Of a stretch of 64,000 bases of DNA, positions 1 through 11,336 are shown in pieces. The notes under the pieces were generated by a model. It searched no databases, was not told where the DNA came from, and saw only the letters and a program-made list of their open reading frames with translations. The first letter of the stretch is position 1, and every line of letters starts with the position of its first letter. This stretch comes from Diploptera punctata (Eukaryota > Arthropoda > Insecta > Blattodea > Blaberidae), in NCBI GenBank assembly GCA_030220185.1, contig JASPKZ010003433.1:124001-188000 (forward strand), read 5' to 3'. The position numbers were made by a program, and so were the translations under genes.

Positions 1-350
1 TCCTCTTGCTTGATAATTTCTTGCTAACAATGGATATCTCTCCTTACTCATTCCATCCATATGATCAATCCATTTCTGTCTGTAATTCGTGACCTTATCC
101 AATAAAGGCTGTACTTTCAATTCTTCTCTTATATCCTCATTTGTTATTCTATCAAGTCTTGTACATCCTTTTACTTGTCTTAGGAACCTCATCTCCACCG
201 TCTGTATTCTATCCTTCTGTTTTTTTCATTGGAGCCCAAGTTTCACATCCATACAATATTGTGGGAACCGCCATAACATTATACATTTTTATCCTTTTCC
301 TGCGAAGCGCTCGTAACGCTTCCAGGAGACATTCATCTTACTGAGAAGCT
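1..350 (-). mobile_element. LINE reverse-transcriptase C-terminal fragment (family B)
   Basis: Read on the minus strand this encodes, across frameshifts, the common LINE 3' region: a YGCETW motif, then a basic stretch ending in NEDIREEL, then the tail containing KERYPLLARNYQ. The fragment runs off the left edge of the window. Its end is nearly identical to 17356-17409, so both belong to one family. It is broken and cannot make a full protein. The family assignment (a non-LTR element of the Jockey/R1/I type) is inferred from motif style only. Confidence 0.7.
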
Positions 351-920
351 TCGTGGAAATCAGCCGGATTGTCATAAAAGATGGTTTCATTATACTGTTA
401 ATTATCCCTGTTGTTTTTGTAAAATTTGTGATTTTCTTTCATATATCAGCTTCATCTTGAAATGTAGTGGCGGTATAACCACATCACCTTAATGTAGAGG
501 AAATGCTACATTAGTGGGAACTCCACAATAATACCCCTCTGGGCCAGCAACCCATTGGGCAAAATTTACATTTGCTTTCAAGTCTCAAACCAAGCCTCGG
601 ATGAATCAGACAGATCAACCTGTTGATGGCCTTCTTCTTCTTCTTCTTCCTTCCAAGTATTAGGCCAAGGCCTGTTACGATCCTATAGAAAATTTTCCCT
701 CCAGCGTTTCATAGGACGGCCCAGTGATGTTGTTGATGACCTTTGCGAGAATAAGCATCATTATCACCATTCCAAAATCTTTTAATACTGTCCTGCACTA
801 CCTGTTGTAATAAACATAACATATGTTCATGTACAATTTCACAATAACTTTGATTCACATAAACTCTCAGTGTCACTTTACTAACAAATTTCTGCCATAA
901 TTAATCTTGGTTTACAGCTT
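351..920. other. Spacer with short LINE-like scrap
   Basis: No gene is seen. A CTT-rich run near 630-650 is followed by about 70 bases resembling the 3' untranslated part of a LINE or SINE (a sentence-like motif around 'taggccaaggcctgttacg'). The rest is AT-rich intergenic or intronic sequence. Confidence 0.4.
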
Positions 921-924
921 ATTT

Positions 925-1262
925 TGTCCGGCGTCATAGCTGAGTGGTTAAGGTAGGATGCTTTGGTACAGAGCTATGGGACTTGTGCTGGTTCACGTCT
1001 CCATGGGAAAAGAAATTTGTATGGAATTTCGGCCAGTATGTGACTGGTGCCCACTTAGCATCGTGAGGCATTTGGGTAGCTACAATAAATAGCAACTCCA
1101 TGTTGAGAAAAAGAGCTCTAACGACTGGGGGACGCGACATGTTGGCCACATATCACTTCTACACTGGCTAGATGATCATCTACCTGTGTGATGAACACAT
1201 GCGGATGTGAGGCCAATAGCCGACTGGTAGGCCAAGGGCCTTCTAGGCCTGTTGCGCTTAAA
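925..1262 (+). mobile_element. SINE, family S1
   Basis: The copy starts with a tRNA-like A box (agctgagtggttaag), then a decayed B box (ggttcacgtctcc), then a shared body: 'ggccagtatgtgactggtgc', 'gggtagctacaataaatag', and a tail 'ggccaagggccttctaggcc'. The same order recurs at 19840-20150, 36158-36460 and, interrupted, at 28990-29600. These are tRNA-derived, LINE-mobilised elements. The copy appears full length but diverged. Confidence 0.75.
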
Positions 1263-2535
1263 GTTCTTTTTAACCTTAATTGCGTGACAAGCTGTAAAAA
1301 ATAATCATAATTTTTTCCACTTGGCGCAGTTTATTCTGATCACAGTTCACTGTATTGCTGTCCAAACACAACTGAACTGTCTTCTGACCCTGGCAATGCT
1401 TATATAAGCTGAGGAAATTTTTTTGCTAGTCACTGAGATCATTCTAGATCGGAAGCTTCAGGAATTTAAGCCTCTGGACAAGGAGGGTAGATGTGTAGAG
1501 AACCTTCTGCAATGGAGGACCAGATGCATATTAAAATTTCTGCATGGGTCTTTCAAATCGCGAGATGTCAACTCATGATTTTTCCATCTACTAAACAATG
1601 CAAGATCCCTACTCCTGTCACCACCCACACAATTCAGATGCTACTATACAGTGTGTCACAATAATATTAAGTTATGATTTATAGATGTGTTGATTTTAAA
1701 ATATTTTCTTTTTTTCAAAATGCATGCACGAAATATAATCAGGTCATCTATTATCTTAATCACTTCACAGATAATCTTTGCCACTTATGTTGGCATGATA
1801 TAAGCTTCATTTTCATGTTTCCGTGTAACAGTTTTTTTATTTATTCTCCAGTTTGTAATAGTTTTTTATATATTCTCCAGTTTTACAATATATTTGAGAT
1901 CTTCCTGTGTCCATTTCAAGATACTGCAGCCAAATTCAAATCTTCTCATTCTATTCCAATGCGACTACAATGGACGCCTATCTCCAATAGAGTAGTTGTT
2001 GATGTCAAGTCTGAATTGTTATTTGTTGGAAAATAATTTGGTATCGAAGTAACATAGTTGACAAACTACAAAAATGGTGTATATAATGATTATAGGCTGT
2101 ATTTTTACATCCAGAAATACTTGTAGAATGATGTGAGAAGCCATCCCATTTAAGCTTAAGTTAGATGTTTACAGTAAATAGTTACAACAATTGCTATTGT
2201 TGATGACACATCCCAGCTGTTTTGTTCTAGTTCAACCACTGGGATGTTGGCTGGAAATTTTAGTTGAAGTGATTAAATTATGTAGGACGTGACTTTGGTT
2301 TGATCTTTTCTTCTAAGATAATCTTTGTGTAGCATCAGTTATAATTTACCGGTGAAATGGAAAAAATGCATGTGTGACTTTATTCTAATGCAAATTTTTT
2401 AAACTACCATAATATGTATATAGTTGATAAAACGAAGACTATAAATCTCATGAGATATTTTCGTAATTATATAAATAAATTAAATGGGGAAACTATCCTG
2501 ATTCTTTCTTCATTCCACCTCAAGCACTATTATAT
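1263..2535. other. AT-rich spacer, nothing recognised
   Basis: No conserved motif, splice-flanked exon or repeat was recognised on either strand. A 120-codon open frame at 1674-2036 has low-complexity F/Y/I-rich composition typical of chance frames in AT-rich DNA. Confidence 0.5.
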
Positions 2536-2795
2536 ATTGAACTTTTATAGGAAAAAATCATTATGAGGTTTAATTTAAGATTAAATTAAAATACTTCATA
2601 CCTCACCTCATATTCAGTCTTCTAAGTAGACCGCAGTTTTAAATCCTTGGCAGATTCATTTTCAGTATCTTCTTGTTGACTGATGTTATGTCGATCAGAA
2701 GAACTACTTCTTCTTCCCTTCTTTGAAACCGCGGTCTACTTAGAAGACTGGATATGACGTGAGGTATGAAGCATTTTAATTTAATCTATATATAT
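2536..2795. mobile_element. PLE-derived foldback
   Basis: Inverted arms read 'cctcacctcatattcagtctt' (shortened here to the core) on the left and the complement 'ctggatatgacgtgaggta' on the right, with the family signature 'ttataggaaaaaatcatta' and 'tgaggtttaatttaagatt' on the outside. The right arm retains GAAA-CCGCGG-TC, the 3' half of the hammerhead-like module. The catalytic CTGANGA part is decayed on the left arm and absent on the right. Confidence 0.65.
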
Positions 2796-3713
2796 ATATT
2801 TGATAAAGAAAGGTTTCTGCATCGAAGATTCAAGGACGGCCGCTGGCCACTGGTTTTAACCAAAACTTGATACACATATGGATTCTTGAAAAGACACTTT
2901 GCGGGGATAAGAGACTTTATCTAGGAGAAGGACATGAGGGAGTAAAATGAAAGAATATTTGAAAAGGCCTATATTGATCTCAAATCCATAGTTTTTTGAG
3001 TAGCTTATCTGATTAGTGACAGTCCCAGTGATATTTAAGCCCAAGATTAACCCCTAGCATCCATATGAGGAGTGAAGGGGATGAGAATGGATGAAAAAAC
3101 ATTAAAATTGACTGAGGTTAGTGTCGAATCCATAGTTTTTTAGTTTGCATAGCTGATTGGTAACAGTCCTTATGACATTTAAGACCATGTTTGACCACCT
3201 AGCATATTTCAGGAAGGTGAAAATGAGTTAAAATAAAATGACAAAAGTGTCCGAGATTTGTGTTGAATCAATAGTTTTTATGGAGATGAATATTGACACT
3301 TAATATGCCATTTAAGCCCTGTGGGAGGCAAGAAGGGGTGAAAATAATCTGCTCAAATTGAACGAGATTTGGTGTCAAATTTGTAGTTACTAAGCTGATT
3401 CGTGACAAAAAGATCGGGGTAAATAAATGCCCATGCAACATAGATAAACAACTAGCATTTATATAAATGTTTTTCTTCGTCAATACCTGTTTGTATGTTG
3501 ATAACATGTTCCAATATTTCTAAGATATTCCTGTAAATTCATTAAATTTTTAAGTTTGTCACAAATACGTCATTATGCATTAATTTTCAGTTTATTTTAA
3601 AAATACAAACTATAAGAAATTTGTGGTATAGCTTGGCTAAGCCATATTTAAAATACAATAATGCATAATTTGACATTTGTGTACTATTTATACTTACTTA
3701 TTTTAGGAATTCT
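2796..3713. other. Diverged tandem repeat-like spacer
   Basis: Between about 2870 and 3440 a phrase of roughly 150-200 bases recurs four times in diverged form ('aatccatagttttttgag', 'aatccatagttttttagtt', 'atcaatagtttttatggag', with 'tgattagtgacagtcc' or 'tgattggtaacagtcc' between). No coding potential was seen. It may be an old tandem duplication. Confidence 0.45.
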
Positions 3714-3779
3714 CACTATGAGGTATATTCATTAAGGTAGAATATGTTTATCACTCACCTCATATTGTTCTTCTTATTT

Positions 3780-3831
3780 GATTATAAACTAGTTTCGGAA
3801 CATAGTTTCTGTTCCATCCTCAGTATCATCA
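3780..3831 (-). ncRNA. Hammerhead ribozyme candidate, inverted partner
   Basis: This is the reverse-complement counterpart of the module at 4171-4223: on the minus strand CTGAGGA (3817-3823), stem II, GAAA (3793-3796), CTAG and TT are all present. The two modules face each other within one foldback. Confidence 0.6.
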
Positions 3832-4170
3832 CGACCGTTGTTCTGTCGTCTTGAAGAGTTGTCCTTCTCTCCTTCCATTGGCTGACTGAAAAACCTCGAA
3901 ACCAGGTAGAAAGGGGAAGTAGAAAAATCTGCATTGGCTGCCCATGCATGGTCTGAAAAACATCTTATCGAGAAAGAAGCTAAATTATTAAAACAAATAG
4001 AAAAACCAAAAGAACTTACTGTTTGGGAAAAGATCTACATTCAAAAGAGCGAAAAGAAGAAATTAATGAACTTTGAAATTCCCGGTGAGAATGACCTGGT
4101 TTCGAGGGTTTTTCAGTCAGCCAATGGAAGGAGAGAAGGACAACTCTTCAAGACGACAGAACAACGGTCG

Positions 4171-4223
4171 TGATGATACTGAGGATGGAACAGAAACTAT
4201 GTTCCGAAACTAGTTTATAATCA
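4171..4223 (+). ncRNA. Hammerhead ribozyme candidate (PLE)
   Basis: Order seen: stem I 5' strand TGATGATA, core CTGAGGA, one spacer base, stem II GGAAC/GTTCC with a 9-base loop, GAAA, palindromic stem III CTAG, cleavage dinucleotide TT, stem I 3' strand TATAATCA. Stem I pairs 3 bp, one mismatch, then 4 bp. The opposite arm (3780-3831, minus) carries the same motif. Hammerhead motifs are known in Penelope-like elements. Activity is untested, and the extra base before stem II is unusual. Confidence 0.65.
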
Positions 4224-4270
4224 AATAAGAAGAACAATATGAGGTGAGTGATAAACATATTCTACCTTAA

Positions 4271-4608
4271 CTATTTATACTATTTAAATTTGCAATGTTA
4301 TTATGTGTATGGGAATATATATCCCTTCTTCTTCTTCTCTCACTCTGACACGTCACTGTTCTATGTCAAGACATAATGGAAGTAGGTACTAATATCTAAA
4401 TATATAAAAAAAATATGTAATGAAATTACTGAAACCAAGATTAGACAGGGTTTAATTTAAATTTAAGTAATAAAAAGTACTCACTTTTTTAAACCACTAA
4501 TAATAAATACGCAAGAGTAAGTCAATTCACATTGCTGCTGCACATCTTTTTGCAACAGATCTACATTGAGCAAGCAATATAATATATAATTAAATAATAA
4601 AGTAATCT
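4271..4608. other. AT-rich spacer
   Basis: Nothing recognised: low-complexity AT-rich DNA with no repeat signature. Confidence 0.45.
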
Positions 4609-5451
4609 AATATATAAAAATCAATGTTTGTTTGTTTGTATTCTGTGTGTGGCCATACTGTTGATCCAATTTTGATGGAGTTTTTTGCAAAATGTTCAGG
4701 AGATTCCCGGGATGAACATAGGCTATCAGGGAGTTGTAATACTCAACCCCTACACCCGTAAAAATCACCCTTTGTAGCGAAAAACGTGAGATAAAGTCCC
4801 TATTTTTATGCTTAAATGGCTTACGCTGCCTAAACCATAACAAATCCACACCAAATTATTGTACACGGAATTGAATATCTCAGAAAGCTCTACAAAAAAG
4901 TCTGCTACAGCATATGTTTATCTTCCGGGAAATTCTCGTATAAGACTTGAAAGCATAATAATAGTCCCTTCGATTGGTTGCTGGCCAAAGGAAGGCAAGA
5001 CCAGTGATGGGGTTGCCATCTTATAGCCTCTGGTCAGGCTTTTCTGGAGAAGAAAAGAAAATAAAGGAAAGAAGAAATGGAAGAAAGGAAAGACTCTCTA
5101 GCCCTCGGATGCCCTAATAGCGTCGGGGTCGAAAAAAACGAGAGTAAACCAAGAGAGGTTAGATAGTAAAGTTAAAAGAGTGCAAAACACAAGTAAGTGG
5201 AAGAAATGTTTTGCTCAGTTTGGGCACCTTGTGGTCGCCATCCACATATCCCCTAGATGAGGACCCCTGAGGGACATATGTTTATCTTTTACGAATAACT
5301 CACAATAATCATTTTTGTCTTTCATTGATACCAAGAAGATCGGGATAAGCTGATTCCCAGGCAAGCATAGCAACTCAAGGCTGGTAGTAAAAACACATTA
5401 ACATTTATTTAGGAGTAGCAGTGCATGCCGCCGGGTATTACCTAGTATCAT
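4609..5451 (+). mobile_element. Helitron-like non-autonomous element, with an inner insertion
   Basis: The 5' side begins 'atataaaaatcaatgtttgt' with TGTTTG repeats and the 3' side ends 'gccgccgggtattacctag' followed by T, a layout seen in insect non-autonomous Helitrons (5' TC, 3' CTRR inserted before T). An inner segment about 4926-5274 is flanked by repeats of 'catatgtttatctt', which look like a target-site duplication. That segment carries phrases (ctcggatgccctaatagc, gtcgg..tcgaaaaaaac) also found diverged at 7860-7920. No Rep/helicase coding is present. Confidence 0.4.
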
Positions 5452-5814
5452 ATATAAATACCTATTAGACCAATTATACAATGTATGTACAAAGTAAACA
5501 ATGCACTTTCAGCATGAACGTAAATAAATGAATGAGTAATACACATAAATTCCTTAGATAAATATTTTATTTTGTTTAATTTATTTGTAACACATATTAT
5601 ACATACATTTTATTTTTCTGCATTCCTTCTCTATATGAACTTTAATTATGCCAAATATCACACTCCTCCGTGCGATCAATGTGCTTAAAAAGGCGTACAA
5701 AGTTTTTTCTTCGCGTATTAATATATAGATTTAAAATACCCAGATTTCTTGGGTTAAACTGCTACAGATGATAGAGGGGTCATTGCTTGGTATTTTGTCG
5801 ACAAATTTATTCAT
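5452..5814. other. AT-rich spacer
   Basis: No gene or recognisable repeat. Confidence 0.4.
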
Positions 5815-6112
5815 AGTTAAATATGGGAAATAACATTATGAGCTTCTTAATTTGTAAATTAATGAGTCATTTTTACATCTTACCTCATATTTTATGCTTG
5901 TTTAAACATGGAAACTAGTTTTTAAGAGAAACATCTCTCTCATTTTCAACCGACATTATGAGTTATAATGTCGGTTGAAAATGAGTTATAATGTCGGTTG
6001 AAAATGAGAGAGGTGTTTCTCTTGAAAACTAGTTCCCATGTTTAAATAAACATGAAATATGAGGTAAGATGTAAAAATGACTCATTAATTTATGACAAAT
6101 TTATTAACTGAA
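5815..6112. mobile_element. PLE-derived foldback
   Basis: The left outer signature 'gggaaataacattatgag' is followed by inverted arms of about 90 bases ('cttacctcatattt' left, 'aaatatgaggtaag' right) around 'tgtcggttgaaaatgag', which is itself tandemly repeated. A hammerhead-like 3' half (GAAA-ACTAGT-TC) is seen; the CTGANGA core is decayed. Confidence 0.65.
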
Positions 6113-6949
6113 TTTTTAACTTAAGAGAATCATCAGATGACTGAAGGCAAGTTAATGGTCTCTTAAACCAGGGATAGATTACTGTAGGCTCACACAGAAG
6201 ATAGTGCAGTGCAATACAAAATTACAACAATATAGACATTGGACAAAATTTAAATGAAAACACTTTTTGGGAATGTAATTTTATTTAAAAAACTGTAATT
6301 ATTTGCAAATAAATAAAGTGCTCTCCGCTTTACAAATGCCAAACTTGGCAAAGCTCCTGAAATCAACCATTCTGACCTAGAAGTTTTCTGTGGTTTCTCC
6401 AGGTACAAAGAACAATTGCTGGAATAGCCTCCAAAGAGACCTGTCACAACAGCACTTGCTCAAAATGACTGAAATTAGAATTTTACATTAATAACAAAAA
6501 TGAAAACAACAATAATAATCAAAGCATTGTTAAAAATTTCAACCCATATTTTGGCACACCAATTCAAAATTACAGGGGCAAATGGACTTAATGTCTAGGA
6601 ACCCAGTATGACTATGGTTCTTAACACATACCAGTAAAAGGAGAATAGCTGCCAATGCCATTCAACACGGGTTGCAGGTAATTCTCATCTCTTATTATCT
6701 TAGGCTAACGGCTAGGATTACACAAATTTTATAAGTTTTAAAATTTGAAAATTATTTGAAGATTCTAGTACAAATTACAGCATATTGTAATTAAAAAAGA
6801 AAATGCACAAATTATTATAGGAGTATGTAAATGACAACTTGAAGAATATGCATGTACGTGGATTTTTGTCCAAAGTAATTATGGAAAGTACCTAAAAGTT
6901 GAAAGAGAAGTTGAGACAGAAATAACCTAAAACATTCCGAAGAATAAAT
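6113..6949. other. AT-rich spacer
   Basis: No supported gene. A 65-codon minus-strand frame at 6250-6447 shows no recognised domain or splice context. Confidence 0.4.
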
Positions 6950-7450
6950 ACAGCCTAAACCAGATAATTAAAACCAACAAAAATGAAAAAAATTGAAGAA
7001 GAAAACAAATCAGGAATATGTCAAATCAAATGCAAGGATTGTGACAAAATCTACATAGGAAAAACAAAAAGGAATTTAAAAACAAGAGTGAAAGAACATC
7101 TTAGAAATGTGAAAAGGTGAAAGTGGACAAATCAGCAGTAGCGGCCCTTGCTTGGTCTGAAAAATACAAAAGCCAGCCTAATCAAACACACAGACAAACA
7201 GAAGGAACTCACGGTTTAGGAAAAAATCCACATCCAAAAAAAACAAGAAAGAAAAACTCATGAATTTCGAAACTCCTGCAAATTTTGATTTGATCCAGAG
7301 GTTTATTGGTCCACCAATAGAAGGAAGAAGAAAACAACCAAGAAATGACATAATACTGGTTGAAGAGAGGCTACTGATGATGGAGATATAGCTCCGAAAC
7401 TGCAGTCTAGAAGAATAAAGGATATGAGGTGAGGTATTAAAAATATTAAT
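6950..7450 (+). mobile_element. PLE fragment: GIY-YIG endonuclease and 3' end
   Basis: Around 6975-7120 the plus strand reads ENKSGICQIKCKDCDKIYIG followed by KTKRNLKTRVKEHLRNVK, the GIY-YIG module (YIG preceded by the C-x2-C pair typical of Penelope-like endonucleases). After a frameshift and stop near 7120 the C-terminal phrase AALAWSEKYK is partly preserved, and the copy ends with the hammerhead module and 'ggatatgaggtgaggt'. It is decayed and non-functional as protein. Confidence 0.85.
7371..7410 (+). ncRNA. Hammerhead ribozyme candidate with consensus CTGATGA core
   Basis: CTA, CTGATGA (7374-7380), T, stem II GGAG/CTCC with loop ATATAG, GAAA (7396-7399), palindromic stem III CTGCAG, TC, TAG. 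Stem I starts with 3 bp (CTA/TAG). The catalytic core matches the consensus except for one extra T before stem II. Confidence 0.65.
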
Positions 7451-8003
7451 TTAATTCTTAACCTAAAACATGTCATATTAAAAAGAAAGACAGTTATGAA
7501 TAAATGTACAACAAGATAGCCAAATTATGAGAATATTATGTTGTTAATAATTGTATCTCATGTTATGTAAATTTATATAACTCAGACTGATTGTCTTAAT
7601 CATTTTTTAAAAAAAAATTTGCTTGAACTAGGATTTGAAGCCAAGATCTCCATTTTTATGCACCAGGACACTAATCACTTATACCACCAGACATTCAAAC
7701 ATTATTCTTCTCCATTACATGTATCCAGCCGTAGCTGATGACACGAATCCATTGTATGCTTATGCTATAAGTTGCAATGGGACTGCATTTGAACTGCAGC
7801 TTATGTGGGCATTCAAGGTGAGTGTCCATGAGGTTAAAAAAAAGAGATATAGGAAAGACAGAAATAAACCCTTCAGTCTTGAATACTCTAATACCACCGG
7901 GGTCGAAGAAAACAAGAGGTTAGGCAAGGGAGACTGGACAGGAAAGTAAGAAAGAGGGATCATTCAAACATTAGAGAGAGAAAAATTTCTGTTTAAAGCA
8001 TAA
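7451..8003. other. Spacer with a short SINE-like scrap
   Basis: About 7790-7960 resembles the inner insertion at 4975-5275 ('accaccggggtcgaagaaaa', 'gaggttaggcaag'). Otherwise nothing recognised. Open frames here on both strands lack domain signatures. Confidence 0.4.
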
Positions 8004-8076
8004 TGTTCAGGTAGCATAATGGTCAATGCCGCTAGTACATAGAACTGGAGACCTTGGTTCAAATTCCAGTATGAGC
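8004..8076 (+). repeat. tRNA-like repeat, diverged
   Basis: An A-box-like 'aggtagcataatggtcaatg' and B-box-like 'ggttcaaattcc' sit between 'gagaaaaatttc' upstream and 'aaatttttttctcttc' downstream. This is the arrangement of the hairpin-flanked tRNA-like family at 39-41 kb, but the stems are decayed. Confidence 0.5.
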
Positions 8077-8119
8077 AAATTTTTTTCTCTTCAAATATTC
8101 AAACACATTAATTGTATTG

Positions 8120-8265
8120 AACTTTTATAGAAAAATCACTATGAGGTTTAATTTAAGATTTAAATTAAAATATTTTATACCTCACCTCATATCCAGTCTT
8201 CTAATTAATTAAGACTGGATATGACATGAGGTATAAAGTATTTTCATTTAAATCTTACATTATTT
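8120..8265. mobile_element. PLE-derived foldback, short
   Basis: Outer signature 'ttataga..aatcactatgaggtttaat' is followed by inverted arms ('cctcacctcatatccagtc' left, 'gactggatatgacatgagg' right) with an almost absent loop. No coding part remains. Confidence 0.65.
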
Positions 8266-8271
8266 GTATTT

Positions 8272-8342
8272 GAATAGGGATAACTGGTTAGTACACCAGT
8301 GTATAAAACTGGAGACCTCGGGTTCAAATCCTGGTTTAGTCC
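8272..8342 (+). repeat. tRNA-like repeat, diverged
   Basis: 'aactggttagtacaccagtg' resembles a D-arm region and 'gggttcaaatcct' a B box; it is followed by 'ttttctcttcaa', the downstream flank of the tRNA-like family. Decayed. Confidence 0.45.
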
Positions 8343-8439
8343 AAACATTTTCTCTTCAAAAAAATTATTTATGGGAATATGCTAAAAAAATTAATTAATA
8401 ACTGCATCAATTTTAAATTTAAAAAGCTAACTACCCCAT

Positions 8440-8660
8440 ATTAGTCATTCAAAATATCTCTGCAGGCAGAAGAATTACGAAGCTCTGTTTGTTGCTACAT
8501 ATGATGTCATATAAGGCAGTGTACACTGTCAGCGTCCCATGTCCCATTCCCCTCTGCACTCATAGATAGCAGTTTCACATGTTCTTTTCCTGCATAAACA
8601 CGACTGCAGTGCCCTCCGTCAACAACTGTGCTTACTCCTTAAACGGGTAATACCTTATAT
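8440..8660 (+). repeat. Unclassified dispersed repeat
   Basis: This stretch (phrases 'gcaggcagaagaattacgaa', 'cagtgtacactgtcagcgtc', 'gccctccgtcaacaactg', 'ctccttaaacgggtaata') reappears inverted at 21690-21905 inside a PLE. Its GC content is higher than its surroundings. I recognise no protein or RNA gene in it. Confidence 0.6.
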
Positions 8661-9329
8661 TTGTCCTTTTATGTAGTATATGCTATTGTTATGTGTTATG
8701 ATTTGCAACATAATTTGTAGTAAATATGCTTAATTTTAGAAGATGAATGTCACATATATGTCACGGCAGGTATACCCTCTCCACTGCCGAATGGAAGATA
8801 AATTTGACAGGTTGCAGGTAGTAAATTTGTATTCACAACCCTGCAAAAAAAAGAGTGTTAAGGGATTTAAATTCCGGCAACTGGCCAGTTACGGGCTATT
8901 AAAAATCCCATATGTTAAAAGATTAATGTGACGGAAACATGAGAACACATTAGTAAATATGTCAGTAATATGAGATGTAACTGAAATTAACCAGGAAGTA
9001 TGAATATAATTAGTAAGTACTTTTCTGTTCCTAGATTCGTAGACTCTTATTTTTGCTAGAACAGCATTTAATTCTTCTTCTGAGTATTTATAAACAATTT
9101 ATCTTGTTAAACTGGAAGTAATGTGTTTAGTGTTTTCAAACTTTTATTGTAGCTGTAATCAACATTAAAATGATGTATAATCTATTTTGAGAAAAAGAAA
9201 AACGATGTAAACCATTGTAACAATTGGATGGCATTATGCATTAACCAGCTATGTACCATTATGTAAGTTTCGCGAAAAATACATTTAAAGTTAAAGTCAA
9301 TCTCCATTATATTTAAATTAATATTGGGA
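8661..9329. other. AT-rich spacer
   Basis: No feature recognised. The 62-codon frame at 8743-8931 has no known domain. Confidence 0.4.
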
Positions 9330-9560
9330 AGTAAACATTATGAGGTTATATCATTAATAGTGAGTGGAGAACATATTTTAATTGACTCACCTCATACATT
9401 TTCAAACTTCTTTGATACCGACGGTTTCAGACAAAATCATGGCTTCCACCATGACTGAAGAAGGACATGATTTTGTCTGAAACCATCGGTATCAAAGAAG
9501 TTTGAAAATGTATGAGGTGAGTCGATTAAAATATGTTCTCCAGTCACTATCAACTCCATT
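9330..9560. mobile_element. PLE-derived foldback
   Basis: Outer signature 'gggaagtaaacattatgagg' leads into inverted arms around 9395-9440 and 9480-9530 ('gactcacctcatacatttt' and complement). The right half holds a complete hammerhead-like module; the left arm holds only its 3' half. Confidence 0.7.
9450..9496 (+). ncRNA. Hammerhead ribozyme candidate
   Basis: CTGAAGA (9455-9461), one extra A, stem II GGACA/TGTCT closed by a G-U pair, GAAA (9479-9482), stem III CCATCGG, TA, with stem I starting TGA/TCA. The stem III sequence on the other arm is CCGTCGG. Confidence 0.5.
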
Positions 9561-10759
9561 ATTTATTATAGTGCCAAACTAACAATACTGGATATCAAAA
9601 GTTATTTTCCTTGTTTGACAGTTAATTTTATTTATTAATTTTTTTATTTTGAGAATTTTCCTCATCATTGAGGGTTTTCTCAAAACCAGTCATAGGAATT
9701 AACATGAATTAAAAAACATAAATAAATATAAATTACTACGTACTTACAGACTATCAGTTTGCAAAAAAACATTCACAAATTTCCCTTAATTAAAGTTCTC
9801 CATCATTCTGTCAGTTATGCATCAACAATCTAAGAGCAGGAACATTTGGCACTTAGCTACATGATGCAAAATTTAGATTACATTTATGAAGATCTGGTTT
9901 CATATCCATTTGTTGCAAAACAGAGAATCTCTAATAGGACTGATGGTGTTTACATTTTCTTTAATAATAAGGCTATATTTAAAGATTTGGCGTTAAAAGT
10001 GTGTGTGTACACTTACTTCATGAGCCACTGCATCAAAATAATTTTTTTTAGAAAATGGCACTTAGCTGGTTGTTGCATAACATTGTCCAATTGTTACACT
10101 AGTTTATGCCACTTTTCTCTTTTTTCCAAATAGACTTAGTTGGTATTAAAAATGTCTGCTGCCTATAAAATATATGGATCACAAATTACACTGAGGAGGA
10201 CTATAAAGAATATTCAATAATGGCTCAAAGTGGTTACCTATTTGTCAAGCTTTATGTTGTTGAAATAATGAGAAGAAAATAAAATTATTTATTTCAATAA
10301 TGAATTATTGTCATTATTATAAAAGTAAAATATTCCTTTTGTGAAGAGAGGTTAAAAAAAAACTTGTAATCAAAAAGTTATATCGCTGATTCTAATCATC
10401 TGAAATTATTATAATTTTATTTTTTATTTAAAACTACATATACTGGTAGCTTTAAAAAATAATATGTATGTATATTTCAACAATTCAGTCTAAATTACTT
10501 GATTAATTTGTATATAATTCCTGAAAAATCCCCTTTTTGTATACTTTTCTTAAGAACTATTTGAGGCAGGCCTACAAAATTTTTTGAATACTGTACTCAT
10601 TATATGATAAAGCTCCTATAGTAGATTCAGTAAATAGTTCTTCAAAAAACCATTTCTTCACAATAGTATATATAAATATATTATATATTTTCAAAATTAA
10701 AATTCAATCATTTCGTACATTCTACATAGCACAGCTACAATAATAAAACTGCTAGGATA
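9561..10759. other. AT-rich spacer
   Basis: No repeat or exon signature recognised. A 95-codon frame (9846-10133) lacks any recognisable domain. Confidence 0.4.
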
Positions 10760-11050
10760 TATATATAACCTCATAATGTTTACTTCCCAACATTAATTTA
10801 AATAAAAAAATATATATTGTTTGTTTTCTAATGGCGAGATTTGACGCTCAAGTCATTTTCTCTCTGGCTTCCCAATGCAAGCGAACAAGGTCCTTAGACA
10901 TCTTACCTCAATATTAATGTTGATTTGTTCTTGGACATGTTTAAACAGAATTGTTTTGAAACATGTCCAAGAACAAATCAACATTAATATTGAGGTAAGA
11001 TGTCCAGACCAAAAATAATATAATTAAAATAACCTCAAAATATAACTTCC
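10760..11050. mobile_element. PLE-derived foldback
   Basis: Arms 'acatcttacctcaatattaa' and complement flank a core with 'ttgaaacatgtccaagaaca'. The hammerhead 3' half GAAA-CATG-TC is visible; the 5' core is lost. The outer signature 'cctcataatgtttacttccc' is present. Confidence 0.6.
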
Positions 11051-11264
11051 TAAAATTAAATATTAAGGTCCTTAGAGTTTGTGCAGTTGGCTTTAAAGCT
11101 GGACAGACTAGAAGGTCGTGTTTGTCCATGATCAAGTCCGAATCTTTGCATGTGACACATCTGTCTGATTGGAAAATGTGTATCCTGTGGAGCTAGGCAG
11201 TTGTGTCCCGACATCGCTAGGGTGTATATAAGTAGCCATATACAATGACTACTTATAGTTAAAA

Positions 11265-11270
11265 TTTCAC

Positions 11271-11335
<65 letters not shown>

Positions 11336-11336
11336 T
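11265..11336. repeat. (ATT)n microsatellite
   Basis: About 70 bases of uninterrupted ATT/TTA trinucleotide repeat. Confidence 0.95.

Larger units (their letters stand above)
3714..4270 (+). mobile_element. PLE foldback with GIY-YIG endonuclease fragment
   Basis: The left end 'aggaattctcactatgagg' is followed at once by an inverted copy of the element's own 3' end, then by a coding piece (about 3930-4110) and the direct 3' end. The coding piece has the C-terminal PLE endonuclease phrases AHAWSEKHLIEKEAKLL and LTVWEKIYIQ, then MNFEIPGENDLVSR. It is nearly identical to the longer copy at 25912-26572 on the minus strand, so this one is an internally deleted derivative. Each arm ends in a hammerhead-like module. 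Confidence 0.85.

Noticed and set aside
1674..2036. 120-codon plus-strand open frame
   Set aside because: Phe/Tyr/Ile-rich low-complexity translation in AT-rich DNA, no domain, no splice or promoter context.
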